This document shows positions 53,917 through 61,343 of a stretch of DNA of 64,000 nucleotides, in pieces; the stretch's first letter is position 1, and each line of letters starts with the position of its first letter. Where the stretch lies: positions 3,098,501-3,162,500 of the forward strand of contig NZ_CP082362.1 of assembly GCF_020740535.1 (NCBI RefSeq), given 5' to 3'. A model generated the notes under the pieces. That model did not search any database. It was not told the DNA's origin and was given only the letters and a program-made list of their open reading frames with translations. A program made the translations under genes and the position numbers. Source of the DNA: Streptomyces profundus (GTDB taxonomy: Bacteria; Actinomycetota; Actinomycetes; Streptomycetales; Streptomycetaceae).

Positions 53917-53938
53917 TCCTTGAGACGGGAGTCGTACC

Positions 53939-54709
53939 TTGGACCAGCCGCAACAGCACCAGGACGAGCTGGAGCGTGCCCTGCTCGAAGTCCAGACGCT
54001 CATCGACTCGACGGTCGCCATGCATCGGGACCGCCGGTCGCAGGGGGAGCTGATCGAGGTCATCGACGGTGGGTACGGCGCCGTGCTGGAAGCGGCGCTC
54101 ACCCTGATGCGGGCGACGACCACACACGTCAGCATCGTCTACACCGGCTGTTTCTACGCCAGGACCCCGGACATCAGGCGGGCGGAGCGGCAGCTGATGC
54201 TGAGCCGTCCGACCCCTGTCCACCTGCGGTTCCTCTCGGTGCCCGCGCTCCTCCCCGAACTGCCGGTGGACGGGTGGGCCGGGGCCGACGAGGAGTCGCA
54301 GGTGTCCGTCCGGGTGGCGCGGATGCCTCCGATGCAGGCGCTGTTGGCGGACGGGCGGGCCGCCCTGGTGGTCACCGAGTCCGCCGCCGGGCACCGCGCC
54401 TCGGTCCTCCAGGTGCCCGAACTGGTGGACAGCGTCCGGTCGTTCGTGGACAACGCCTGGCGCAACGCGGCCTCCCCCGGGGAACGCATGATCTTCGGGG
54501 ACCGGGACAGGGCGCTGCTCGCCCGGCGCATCCTGGGGGCGCTCCAGGCGGGGGTCACCGACGAGGTGGCCGCCAGGGAGCTCAGCATCTCGGTGCGGAC
54601 CTACCGCCGCCAGGTCGCGGAGATCATGTCCATGTTGGGCGCGACCTCCCGCTTCCAGGCGGGCGTCCGCGCCGCGGAACTCCAACTCCTGCCCCCCACC
54701 TCGCCGTAG
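53939..54709 (+). CDS. Helix-turn-helix regulator (LuxR-like output domain), paralogue 2
   Basis: A 256-residue paralogue of the previous gene, with matching C-terminal VTDEVAARELSISVRTYRR and RFQAGVRAAEL segments. The N-terminal halves are strongly diverged. The start is TTG at 53939, supported by GGGAG 7 nt upstream; the next in-frame ATG is about 28 codons later and lacks a site. It is probably co-transcribed with its neighbour, and the pair could act as a heterodimer or respond to different signals. Confidence 0.84.
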   Translation: MDQPQQHQDELERALLEVQTLIDSTVAMHRDRRSQGELIEVIDGGYGAVLEAALTLMRATTTHVSIVYTGCFYARTPDIRRAERQLMLSRPTPVHLRFLSVPALLPELPVDGWAGADEESQVSVRVARMPPMQALLADGRAALVVTESAAGHRASVLQVPELVDSVRSFVDNAWRNAASPGERMIFGDRDRALLARRILGALQAGVTDEVAARELSISVRTYRRQVAEIMSMLGATSRFQAGVRAAELQLLPPTSP

Positions 54710-54737
54710 GCGGGTGGCGCCGGGTCGTCATCCCCGG

Positions 54738-55712
54738 TCACACCAGCACGTTGCCGTTGCCCGCGCGGTAGGAGCGGGTGCGCCTGGCGTCCAGGTGCAC
54801 CAGGGTGCGGTGCAGCCAGCGGTCGGTGCCGTCGAACCGTGGCGTGTAGGCGGTGCGGCCGTGGATGGCGACCCGGTTGTCCACGAAGACCATCTCCCCC
54901 GGCTTCAGCATCAGCGAGGTCGAGGCTTCGAGAAAGGCGACCCGCAGCGCCTCAAGCACCTGCTTCGCCGCGCTGTCGCGGGCCACGGTGGCGTGGAAGT
55001 CCACGATGACGTTCGGGTCGGCCGGATCGCCGGAGAGGATGGGCTGCGGGGCGGCGGCGGCGCCCCGCGGACGGGAGGCGGGCGCGGTGCTGAACCGGGG
55101 CTGCCGCAGCACGTCGATCATCTCGACCGGCAGCAGGCGGAGCGTCCGCCGGATCGAGGAGACCAGCATGCCGGCCGACCGGCCCTGGTCCCCGCGCAGA
55201 CACAACAGACCCACATAGTCGGGGCGTTGCGGGTGCCAGGCGTTCTCCACCTGGAGTTCGAGCGGGCTCGCCCCGGCCGCCCGCCGACTCGCCACCCGGC
55301 CCGGCACGGGGACCACGTTCTGCACCAGGGCGCCGCACTGCCCCTCGCGGTAGCCGGCCACCTCCCCCAGCTGGAGGGAGACCAGCATCGCCACCGTCGC
55401 CGGCACCGTGCTGTGCAGCTCGGGGCCCTCCGGGGTGGGCGGCAGCTGGTCGACCGCGATCGGCAGGTTACGCAGGATCAGCAGCCCGTCCAGGCTGGGG
55501 TCGTGCCGGAACTGACGCAGGATGTCCCGCAGCCGCAGCGGGAGTTCACACGAGGCGCGGCGGGCGCGCGAGACCCAGCCGTGATCGTCCACCAACCCCG
55601 GCTCCGCGGCTGCCAGTCGCGTGACCAGCTCCTCGGTCTCCCTTCGCTCGGCGGCCGAGAGGGTGAGCAGATGGGTCTCGGCAACGTGTGGGCTCTCCTG
55701 CACGAAGGGCAT
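54738..55712 (-). CDS. TauD / clavaminate-synthase-like Fe(II)/2-oxoglutarate oxygenase, altered metal site
   Basis: A 324-residue protein resembling amino-acid beta-hydroxylases such as AsnO and VioC. Seen: LELQVENAWHPQRPDYVG (about 151-167), CLRGDQG, and the C-terminal FVDNRVAIHGR with DGTDRWLHR. The family's iron site is HxE...H. Here the Glu (156) and distal His (284) are present, but the first His is Gln154 (codon CAG at 55251-55253). If real, iron binding would be weakened or rebuilt. The ATG at 55712 has AAAGGAG upstream. A natural substrate guess is a carrier-bound amino acid such as the Asp of module 1; that is inference. Confidence 0.82.
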   Translation of the reverse strand: MPFVQESPHVAETHLLTLSAAERRETEELVTRLAAAEPGLVDDHGWVSRARRASCELPLRLRDILRQFRHDPSLDGLLILRNLPIAVDQLPPTPEGPELHSTVPATVAMLVSLQLGEVAGYREGQCGALVQNVVPVPGRVASRRAAGASPLELQVENAWHPQRPDYVGLLCLRGDQGRSAGMLVSSIRRTLRLLPVEMIDVLRQPRFSTAPASRPRGAAAAPQPILSGDPADPNVIVDFHATVARDSAAKQVLEALRVAFLEASTSLMLKPGEMVFVDNRVAIHGRTAYTPRFDGTDRWLHRTLVHLDARRTRSYRAGNGNVLV

Positions 55713-56422
55713 GCGGGTCCGCTCCTTTGGTGTGGGGTCAGTGGCAGGCAGGCGGCGGGTCGCTCGTCGCGACGGACGGCCCACCGTTCCCCCGTCGGCG
55801 CGTGGCCGTCGATGGTGGGCTCCCGCGCCGCCACGTCGAACGCGGTCCTGACGGGGTGCGACGGCCGTCCGGACACCGGGGTGGGGGTGTCGGCGCCCGG
55901 CTGACGCATGGCTCCACAACCGGTCGTGACCCGCCGCGGGGATGCGGCGGCGGGCGCGGCTGAGCAGTACGGCTGCTCGGTCTTCGGGACCATGGCGGGA
56001 TGTCGTTCCAGGAAGGTGCGGAGCGATGCTGAACCAGCCCAGTGTGGACGTGGCACCGCGAGGTGTCCCCCGGCAGTTCAAAGACTTGAGTGCGGACGGC
56101 TGACCTCGGCAGGACCTTGCCTGCGGGAGCGCTTCCGACCGTCGCGGGGGCTCCGTTCGCAGCGATCTCGCGGGGTGTCATCGCATGGTCCTGCCAACGC
56201 CCGCCGCGCCGGTCGGGTGACGCGCGCCTCCGTTGCCCGGTTCTCCGCTGTCCCTTTCTTCCTGTCTTCCCCACAACATCCGACCGCTCTTGCAGCTTCC
56301 TGCACTCGCGGTTGCCACCCTGCTTCAAATACGTTGCTATGGAGTGGAGTTCAGCCACAACCTGTGGTTTCGCACCACGGCGCGCAGCGGTCGCTGCCGG
56401 GCGCCGAAAAACTGGGGGTCCC
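55713..56422. promoter_or_regulatory. 710-nt divergent intergenic region with operator-like site and promoter
   Basis: It separates the minus-strand oxygenase from the plus-strand LysR fragment. An inverted repeat TGCA GCTTCC TGCA lies at 56291-56304. Eight bases later is a promoter-like pair, TTGCCA (56312-56317) and TGCTAT (56335-56340), with a 17-nt spacer reading toward the LysR-like gene. Open frames on both strands show no homology I recognise. Confidence 0.5.
56291..56304. promoter_or_regulatory. Inverted repeat TGCA-N6-TGCA upstream of LysR-like gene
   Basis: Fourth site of the cluster-wide inverted-repeat family. It lies immediately upstream of a plausible -35 box, a position used by many LuxR-type activators. 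Confidence 0.42.
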
Positions 56423-56677
56423 ATGCACGAGCGTGAGTTTCGCGCCTTCGTGTCCGTCGCCGAGAACGGACGAATGGACGAAGCCGCGAAAGCACTGGGA
56501 TATTCGCAGCCGGCTATCAGTTACCAGATCAAATGTCTGGAACAGATGCTGGGCACCCGTCTCTTCACCAGGGACTCGACCGGAGCGCGGCTGACCAGGG
56601 AGGGCCGCATGATCCTCCCCTCCGCCCACGCCGTGCTCGCCCTCATCGACACGATGAAGGCGGTCACGGCCCCCTAG
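56423..56677 (+). CDS. LysR-type winged-helix domain alone (84 residues)
   Basis: It encodes only the N-terminal DNA-binding domain of a LysR regulator: FVSVAENGRMDEAAKALGYS, QPAISYQIKCLEQMLGTRLF and an LTREG wing. Full LysR proteins are about 300 residues; the effector domain is absent, and the stop is followed directly by the convergent amidohydrolase gene. GGGGG lies just before the ATG, with a promoter-like sequence about 85 nt upstream. It may be a functional mini-regulator or the remnant of a truncated gene. Confidence 0.8.
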   Translation: MHEREFRAFVSVAENGRMDEAAKALGYSQPAISYQIKCLEQMLGTRLFTRDSTGARLTREGRMILPSAHAVLALIDTMKAVTAP

Positions 56678-56714
56678 GGTGCGCTCGGCTGGTGCCGGCG
56701 CCGCTCCGGCGGGG

Positions 56715-58808
56715 TCAGTCCCGGGTCATGTGGTAGCCGGCGTGGTGCAGCGTTCCGTCCACGAACTCGCCATAGGCCCAGAAGCCCAGGTCGTCCAGGT
56801 AGTCGATGCGGTCGCCGTTGATCCAGTACCGCCCCGTGTAGGCGCTCTCGCGGTCGCCGCGTGCCTCGTCGTAGCGCCCGTCGGGCAGCAGCTCCTGCCG
56901 TAGGAACCGGTCTTCGGTGCACCAGGATCCGACGTAGGGGTGGTCCTGGTCGTGCGGGGGCTCCGGAGCCGTCGCGGGCGAGGGGGCCGCCGCCGTGGGG
57001 TGGCCGTCCCAGAGCTGGACCTGCCCGCCGAGGACCAGCAGGTCGAGATGGTGCCGGGACGGCGCGGCGTCCGCGACCCGGTAGACGGCGACATCGGCGC
57101 GCTCGCCGGGGGTGAGGGTGCCGACGGGGCCGGCGCCGGTGTGGTCGAGGGCGGCGGGCAGCACCACGGTTCCGGCGCAGTCGATCACGATCATGCCGTC
57201 GTCGTCGGCGGCGGTGCGCAGGCCGGGACCGACACCGACGATCGTGTCCCCTCCGATGAGGACGTCGGCCGCCGGCCAGTCGCCCATCAGCGCGTTCTCC
57301 GTCAGCACGGTGCCGCCGGTGAGCAGCAGCGGACGCCCCTGGGGGTCCCTGACCTGGGCGAGGGTCGTTCCGTCGCGGCGGGGGCCGACCGTGGCGGTGC
57401 GGCTGCCGGCCGGCCGGCGGCCAGGTTCGACGATCCGGCTCCTGGAGTCGCGCACCCGCGTGCGGAGGGCGGCCAGGTCCACGTCCAGGACCTGGCCGGC
57501 CCACTTGCGGGGTTCGCCGTTGACCAGCACCGCGACGATGTTGCGGGCGTCGGCGCCGAGCACCACCGTGCCGATCGGGTCGTTGAGCGGCATGTTGTTG
57601 AGTTCCTCGGCGCTGATCACCAGCAGGTCGGCCCTCTTGCCCGGGGTGAGCGAACCCGTCACGTGGTCCAGGCCGTTGGTGCGCGCGCCCTGGAGCGTGG
57701 CGAAGTCGAGCACATCGTGGACGGTGATCCGGTTCGGCACCCGGTCGGTGCCGTAGGCGTCGTTGACGGCCCGCATGCGCTGCACGGTGTGCAGCGCGCG
57801 CATCTGGGTGAACATGTCGCCGGCCAGGGCCACTTCGACGTCGACGCCCAACCCGGGGCGCACCCCGGCGGCCAGCGCCTCGTCGATCGCGGGGACGGCG
57901 GTCTCCAGGCCGATCTGGGTGTCCGAGGTGGGCGCCAGGGAGACGGTGGTGCCGCTCCCGCCGATCGCCCGCCACGCGTCGCTGGTCAGACCGGTGGCGT
58001 GGATGAGGGTCACCTGGGGGCCGAGCACGTCCTGCGCCTCCCAGGCCCGCACCGCCAGCGAGGAGGCGGTGCCGAAGACGGCGTCGACGCTGACGCCGAT
58101 GTCCAGCTCCCGCGCGACCCGCGCCAGCGCGGGGCCGTACGCGAGCTCGGGCCCGGCGATCTCGTCGGTGGCCAGGGCGGCCAGGCGCACGGTCAGCAGC
58201 GGACCCGACCACCGTTCCCGCAGCCGGGTCAGATCGCGCGGCCACTGCCCGTCCCAGTCGCCGAAGTGCGGGGCCATGGAGGCGTGTACGCCCCGGATGC
58301 CGCTGTCGACCAGGGCCTGGACGGCGGCGTCGGAGTGGGCGGCGGAGCGTGCGTTGTGGGAGAAGTCGAGCAGACAGGTGACACCGCTGTCGATCGCCGA
58401 CAACGCGGCCAGCCGTGTCCCGACGTACATGTCCTCGGGGCCGTACGCGGGGGCGTAACCGGCCAGGGTGGCGGTGACATAGGCGGCCAGGTCGTCCACG
58501 TCCGGCATGATCCGGCGCAGTTGGGACTGCCACGCGTGCCGGTGGGTGTCGACGAAGCCGGGCGTGATGACACAGCCCGTGGCGTCGATCACGACCGCGT
58601 CGTCACCGGCCTCAAGACCTCGCCCCACGGCGAGGACCGTGTCGCCCTCGACCAGCACGTCACCGTCGTCCAGGACGCCGAGGTCCTGGTCCATGGTGAC
58701 CACCGCGGCATGGGTGAACAGGACGCGCCGTCGCCGGTCGTGGCGCCGGGCCCGGATCTCGTCCAGCGCGGTCGCGTCGGTCGGACGCATGACGGGGGTG
58801 GCAGGCAT
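56715..58808 (-). CDS. Amidohydrolase with composite C-terminal region and Atu4866-like domain
   Basis: A 697-residue protein. Residues about 30-500 form a TRZ/ATZ-type amidohydrolase with TPGFVDTHRHAW (His89 and His91), LIHATG and the SLTPGKRADLLVI beta-sandwich return. A second, short amidohydrolase-like beta-sandwich segment follows (LLLTGGTVLTENA to GTLTPGERADVAVY). The last 75 residues (YVGSWCTEDRFLRQELLPDG onward) resemble the Atu4866 family. The ATG has an AGGGAGATC site. The substrate is unknown, and the gene is likely outside the biosynthetic pathway. Confidence 0.85.
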   Translation of the reverse strand: MPATPVMRPTDATALDEIRARRHDRRRRVLFTHAAVVTMDQDLGVLDDGDVLVEGDTVLAVGRGLEAGDDAVVIDATGCVITPGFVDTHRHAWQSQLRRIMPDVDDLAAYVTATLAGYAPAYGPEDMYVGTRLAALSAIDSGVTCLLDFSHNARSAAHSDAAVQALVDSGIRGVHASMAPHFGDWDGQWPRDLTRLRERWSGPLLTVRLAALATDEIAGPELAYGPALARVARELDIGVSVDAVFGTASSLAVRAWEAQDVLGPQVTLIHATGLTSDAWRAIGGSGTTVSLAPTSDTQIGLETAVPAIDEALAAGVRPGLGVDVEVALAGDMFTQMRALHTVQRMRAVNDAYGTDRVPNRITVHDVLDFATLQGARTNGLDHVTGSLTPGKRADLLVISAEELNNMPLNDPIGTVVLGADARNIVAVLVNGEPRKWAGQVLDVDLAALRTRVRDSRSRIVEPGRRPAGSRTATVGPRRDGTTLAQVRDPQGRPLLLTGGTVLTENALMGDWPAADVLIGGDTIVGVGPGLRTAADDDGMIVIDCAGTVVLPAALDHTGAGPVGTLTPGERADVAVYRVADAAPSRHHLDLLVLGGQVQLWDGHPTAAAPSPATAPEPPHDQDHPYVGSWCTEDRFLRQELLPDGRYDEARGDRESAYTGRYWINGDRIDYLDDLGFWAYGEFVDGTLHHAGYHMTRD

Positions 58809-58887
58809 GGGATCTCCCTGAAGGTGGTGCGGGCGGGAACTCACCACCGACTCTCGTCCCGTCGCCCTCCGGCAACCAGGCCGCCGT

Positions 58888-59793
58888 TCACCCCGGTGCG
58901 GCGCTCCCTGGCAGCGCGCGCCGGCTCCTGGCGGCCTCGGCGCCACTCTCCCGGCCCGTGCTGTGCAGGGAGCCGAGCAGCGCCAGGGCCTCCTCGGACG
59001 AGCTCCCCGGCTCGGCCTGGTAGACCACCAGCTGCTGGCCGGCGGCGTCGTTGACGGAGAAGCTCTCGTAGTGGAGCTCCAGATCTCCCACCTCGGAGTG
59101 GTGCAGAAGCTTGGACCCGCCGCCCTTGCGCCGCACCTCGTGCCGGGACCACAGGGAGCGGAACTCGACGCTGCCGAGGGAGAGTTCCCCGACCAGCACG
59201 CGCAGCCGGTCGTCGTCGGGCAGCAGCCCCGCCGCCCGGTGCAGCTCCGCGACGACGGCGGCGCCGGCCCGATCCCACTCGCGGAAGAACGCGCGGGCCC
59301 TCGGGTCGAGGAAGGTCATGCGCGCCATGTTGTCCGTGATCGCGAAGTCGTGGTGCAGGGCCTCGGCGAGGCCGTTGCGGGCCAGCACGTCGAGGGTGTC
59401 GCCCAGGACGAGCGCCGGGGTGTCGCACCAGCGGTCGAGAAGCCCGAGCAGCCCGGCGCCCACCCGGTCACCGGGGCGCGTACGGCGGGTTCGCCGTTCC
59501 GTGGACGGGGCCAGCCGCCGCAGGTGGTCGGCCGCCTCCTCGTCCAGCCGCAGCGCCCTGGCCAGCGCGTGGAGCACCTGGGCCGAGGGGTGCCGCTCCC
59601 TGCCCTGTTCGAGGCGCGTGTAGTAGTCGGTGCTCACGCCGGCCAGGGTCGCGACCTCCTCCCGGCGCAGCCCTGGCACCCGTCGGCGCCCTGAGGTCGG
59701 CAGGCCGACGTCCTCGGGCCGGAGCCCGGCACGCCGGGCCCGCAGAAACGCGTCGAGGGTGATGCGAGGTCCGTCTCTCTGGTCAGCGCCCAT
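58888..59793 (-). CDS. XRE-family regulator with MmyB-like ligand-binding domain
   Basis: A 301-residue regulator. The N-terminal helix-turn-helix carries RRVPGLRREEVATLAGVS and DYYTRLEQGRERHPS, the hallmark of the MmyB-like group. The C-terminal part (about 110-270) matches its PAS-like ligand-binding region (ALVLGDTLDVLARNGLAEAL). It is upstream of and collinear with the amidohydrolase, 79 nt away, and probably controls it. Confidence 0.9.
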   Translation of the reverse strand: MGADQRDGPRITLDAFLRARRAGLRPEDVGLPTSGRRRVPGLRREEVATLAGVSTDYYTRLEQGRERHPSAQVLHALARALRLDEEAADHLRRLAPSTERRTRRTRPGDRVGAGLLGLLDRWCDTPALVLGDTLDVLARNGLAEALHHDFAITDNMARMTFLDPRARAFFREWDRAGAAVVAELHRAAGLLPDDDRLRVLVGELSLGSVEFRSLWSRHEVRRKGGGSKLLHHSEVGDLELHYESFSVNDAAGQQLVVYQAEPGSSSEEALALLGSLHSTGRESGAEAARSRRALPGSAAPG

Positions 59794-59890
59794 ACGGCCG
59801 AGGCTAGGACGGACCCGCGACGTTGGGCAGCCCCGAACGTGGGTGCGCGACACCCACCGACGGACCGGCCGCCCGGCCCGCACGGCGGCG

Positions 59891-60478
59891 TCATTCGTCG
59901 AGGAGTCTTCGGGCCTCGGTGAGCAGGCGGATCAGTTCGGTGCGGGTCGGGGTGTCCCGGGTGGGGTCGGCGGTGGGTGGGGGGCTGGTGTGGCCGGTGA
60001 GGACGTGGAGGGCCACGGCGGCCTGGCGGGCGAAGAGGGCGAGGACGTCGAGTTCTTCGAGGCCCGATCTGGCCTGGGGTGAGGGGTCGAGCACCTCAAG
60101 GACGCCGAGCACGTCCTCGCCGTGGATCAGCGGCGCCGCCATCAGCGCGTCGGGGACATAGCCGGTGGACTTCGCGATGGTGCGGTCGAAGGAGGGGCTG
60201 GCGCGCAGGTCGTCGACGACCATGGGCTCGCCCGAGGCGGCCACCCAGCCGGCGATGCCGCGGCCGGCGGGGAAGCGGGAGCCGACGAGGAACTCCTCGC
60301 CCTGCCCCGAGACGGCCTCGAAGATCATCTCTTCGGTCTCGGCGTCGAGCAGCAGGATGGAGCTGGCCTGCGCTCCGAAGATCGCGCAGGCGGTGTCGAC
60401 GACCGACTGGAGGAGCTCGGTCACCGCCGGGTCGGGGCGCGGCGCGGTGGGCTCGGCTGGCAGACTCGTCTGGGCCAT
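59891..60478 (-). CDS. GAF-domain protein
   Basis: A 195-residue protein with one GAF domain (about 22-160): ASSILLLDAETEEMIFEAVS, FPAGRGIAGWVAASGEP and a conserved AAPLIHGEDVLGVLEVLD. The rest is a short, Pro/Thr-rich linker and a C-terminal helix. No output domain is present, so it likely acts with a partner. It lies 25 nt downstream of the subtilase gene in the same operon. Confidence 0.88.
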   Translation of the reverse strand: MAQTSLPAEPTAPRPDPAVTELLQSVVDTACAIFGAQASSILLLDAETEEMIFEAVSGQGEEFLVGSRFPAGRGIAGWVAASGEPMVVDDLRASPSFDRTIAKSTGYVPDALMAAPLIHGEDVLGVLEVLDPSPQARSGLEELDVLALFARQAAVALHVLTGHTSPPPTADPTRDTPTRTELIRLLTEARRLLDE

Positions 60479-60503
60479 GAGGCCCCCTTCCGGCTCCGAG
60501 GCG

Positions 60504-61343
60504 TCACCGATGTCCGTGGACCCGGACGTTGGCCGCCGACGTGTACAGGGCGTGTTTCAGCTGGAACGGCGTCAGCCGGGGGCGGCTGGACAGGATGCGG
60601 GCGCAGAGCCCCGCGATGAACGGGGTGGCGTAGCTGTTGCCCGAGCTGCGGATCTCGGTGCCGCCGAGCCAGGCCACCCTGACCTTCTGGCCAGGGGCGA
60701 AGAACTCGACCGGCGGCTGGGGGTTGTAGAGGTGGAGGTCGGGGTCGTCCTCCTGGTGGCTGCCGACGGAGATCACCGAGGAGAACCGCCAGGGGAAGCT
60801 CTCCACCCGGGTGTTGTGCGCCGAGGCGACGATCACGGTGCGCTGGAAGTACGCCTCGTCGGCGAGTTTGCGGAGCTCGTCGGCGAAGCGGACATGGGTG
60901 GTCGACAGGCTGAGGTTCACCACGTCGAACCGTTGCCTGACCGCCCAGCGGATGCCTTCCAGGAGCACGTCGCCGCTGCCGGAGAACCGTTCGCCGAGCA
61001 CGCGGACGCTGGAGAGTTCGCAGTCGGGCGCGGTCCTGCGGATGATCCCGGCGCAGGCGGTGCCATGGCCGCAGGCGTCGCCGAGGTCGGTCTCCTCGAC
61101 GTGGAGCCCGTCGTCGTCCTTGCGGACGCGCCAGGTGCGGGCGAGGGGGCCGACGAGGGGGTGGTCCGCCTCGACGCCCGAGTCGACGACGCAGACCCGC
61201 ACGCCGCGCCCGCTGCCGCCGATCAACGGACGTTCGGGGGCGGTCGGCAGATCGACCGGGTCGGCCTCGACGGGCACATCGGCCGGGCCGCGTCCGCGCA
61301 GGCCCCAGGTCAGCCCGGGCGGTGGTCTGCGGACGGTGGTCAT
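60504..61343 (-). CDS. S8-family subtilisin-like peptidase, no signal peptide
   Basis: A 279-residue protease with catalytic Asp54 (CVVDSG), His93 (CGHGTACAG), oxyanion Asn177 (VASAHN) and Ser237 (SSGNSYATPF). The N-terminus is hydrophilic, with no signal peptide or pro-domain, so it probably works in the cytoplasm. The ATG overlaps the stop of the upstream cyclase/AAA gene (ATGA), indicating coupled translation. A cytoplasmic subtilase tied to a signalling ATPase suggests regulated protein cleavage; the target is unknown. Confidence 0.9.
   Translation of the reverse strand: MTTVRRPPPGLTWGLRGRGPADVPVEADPVDLPTAPERPLIGGSGRGVRVCVVDSGVEADHPLVGPLARTWRVRKDDDGLHVEETDLGDACGHGTACAGIIRRTAPDCELSSVRVLGERFSGSGDVLLEGIRWAVRQRFDVVNLSLSTTHVRFADELRKLADEAYFQRTVIVASAHNTRVESFPWRFSSVISVGSHQEDDPDLHLYNPQPPVEFFAPGQKVRVAWLGGTEIRSSGNSYATPFIAGLCARILSSRPRLTPFQLKHALYTSAANVRVHGHR

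Noticed and set aside
55738-56424. Minus-strand open frame upstream of the oxygenase gene
   Set aside because: Arg/Pro-rich shadow covering a promoter region with inverted repeat and -35/-10 boxes; no homology I recognise.
56694-56710. Short GCCGG/CCGGC hairpin between convergent genes as a terminator
   Set aside because: Only a 5-bp stem. Too weak in this GC-rich DNA to call.
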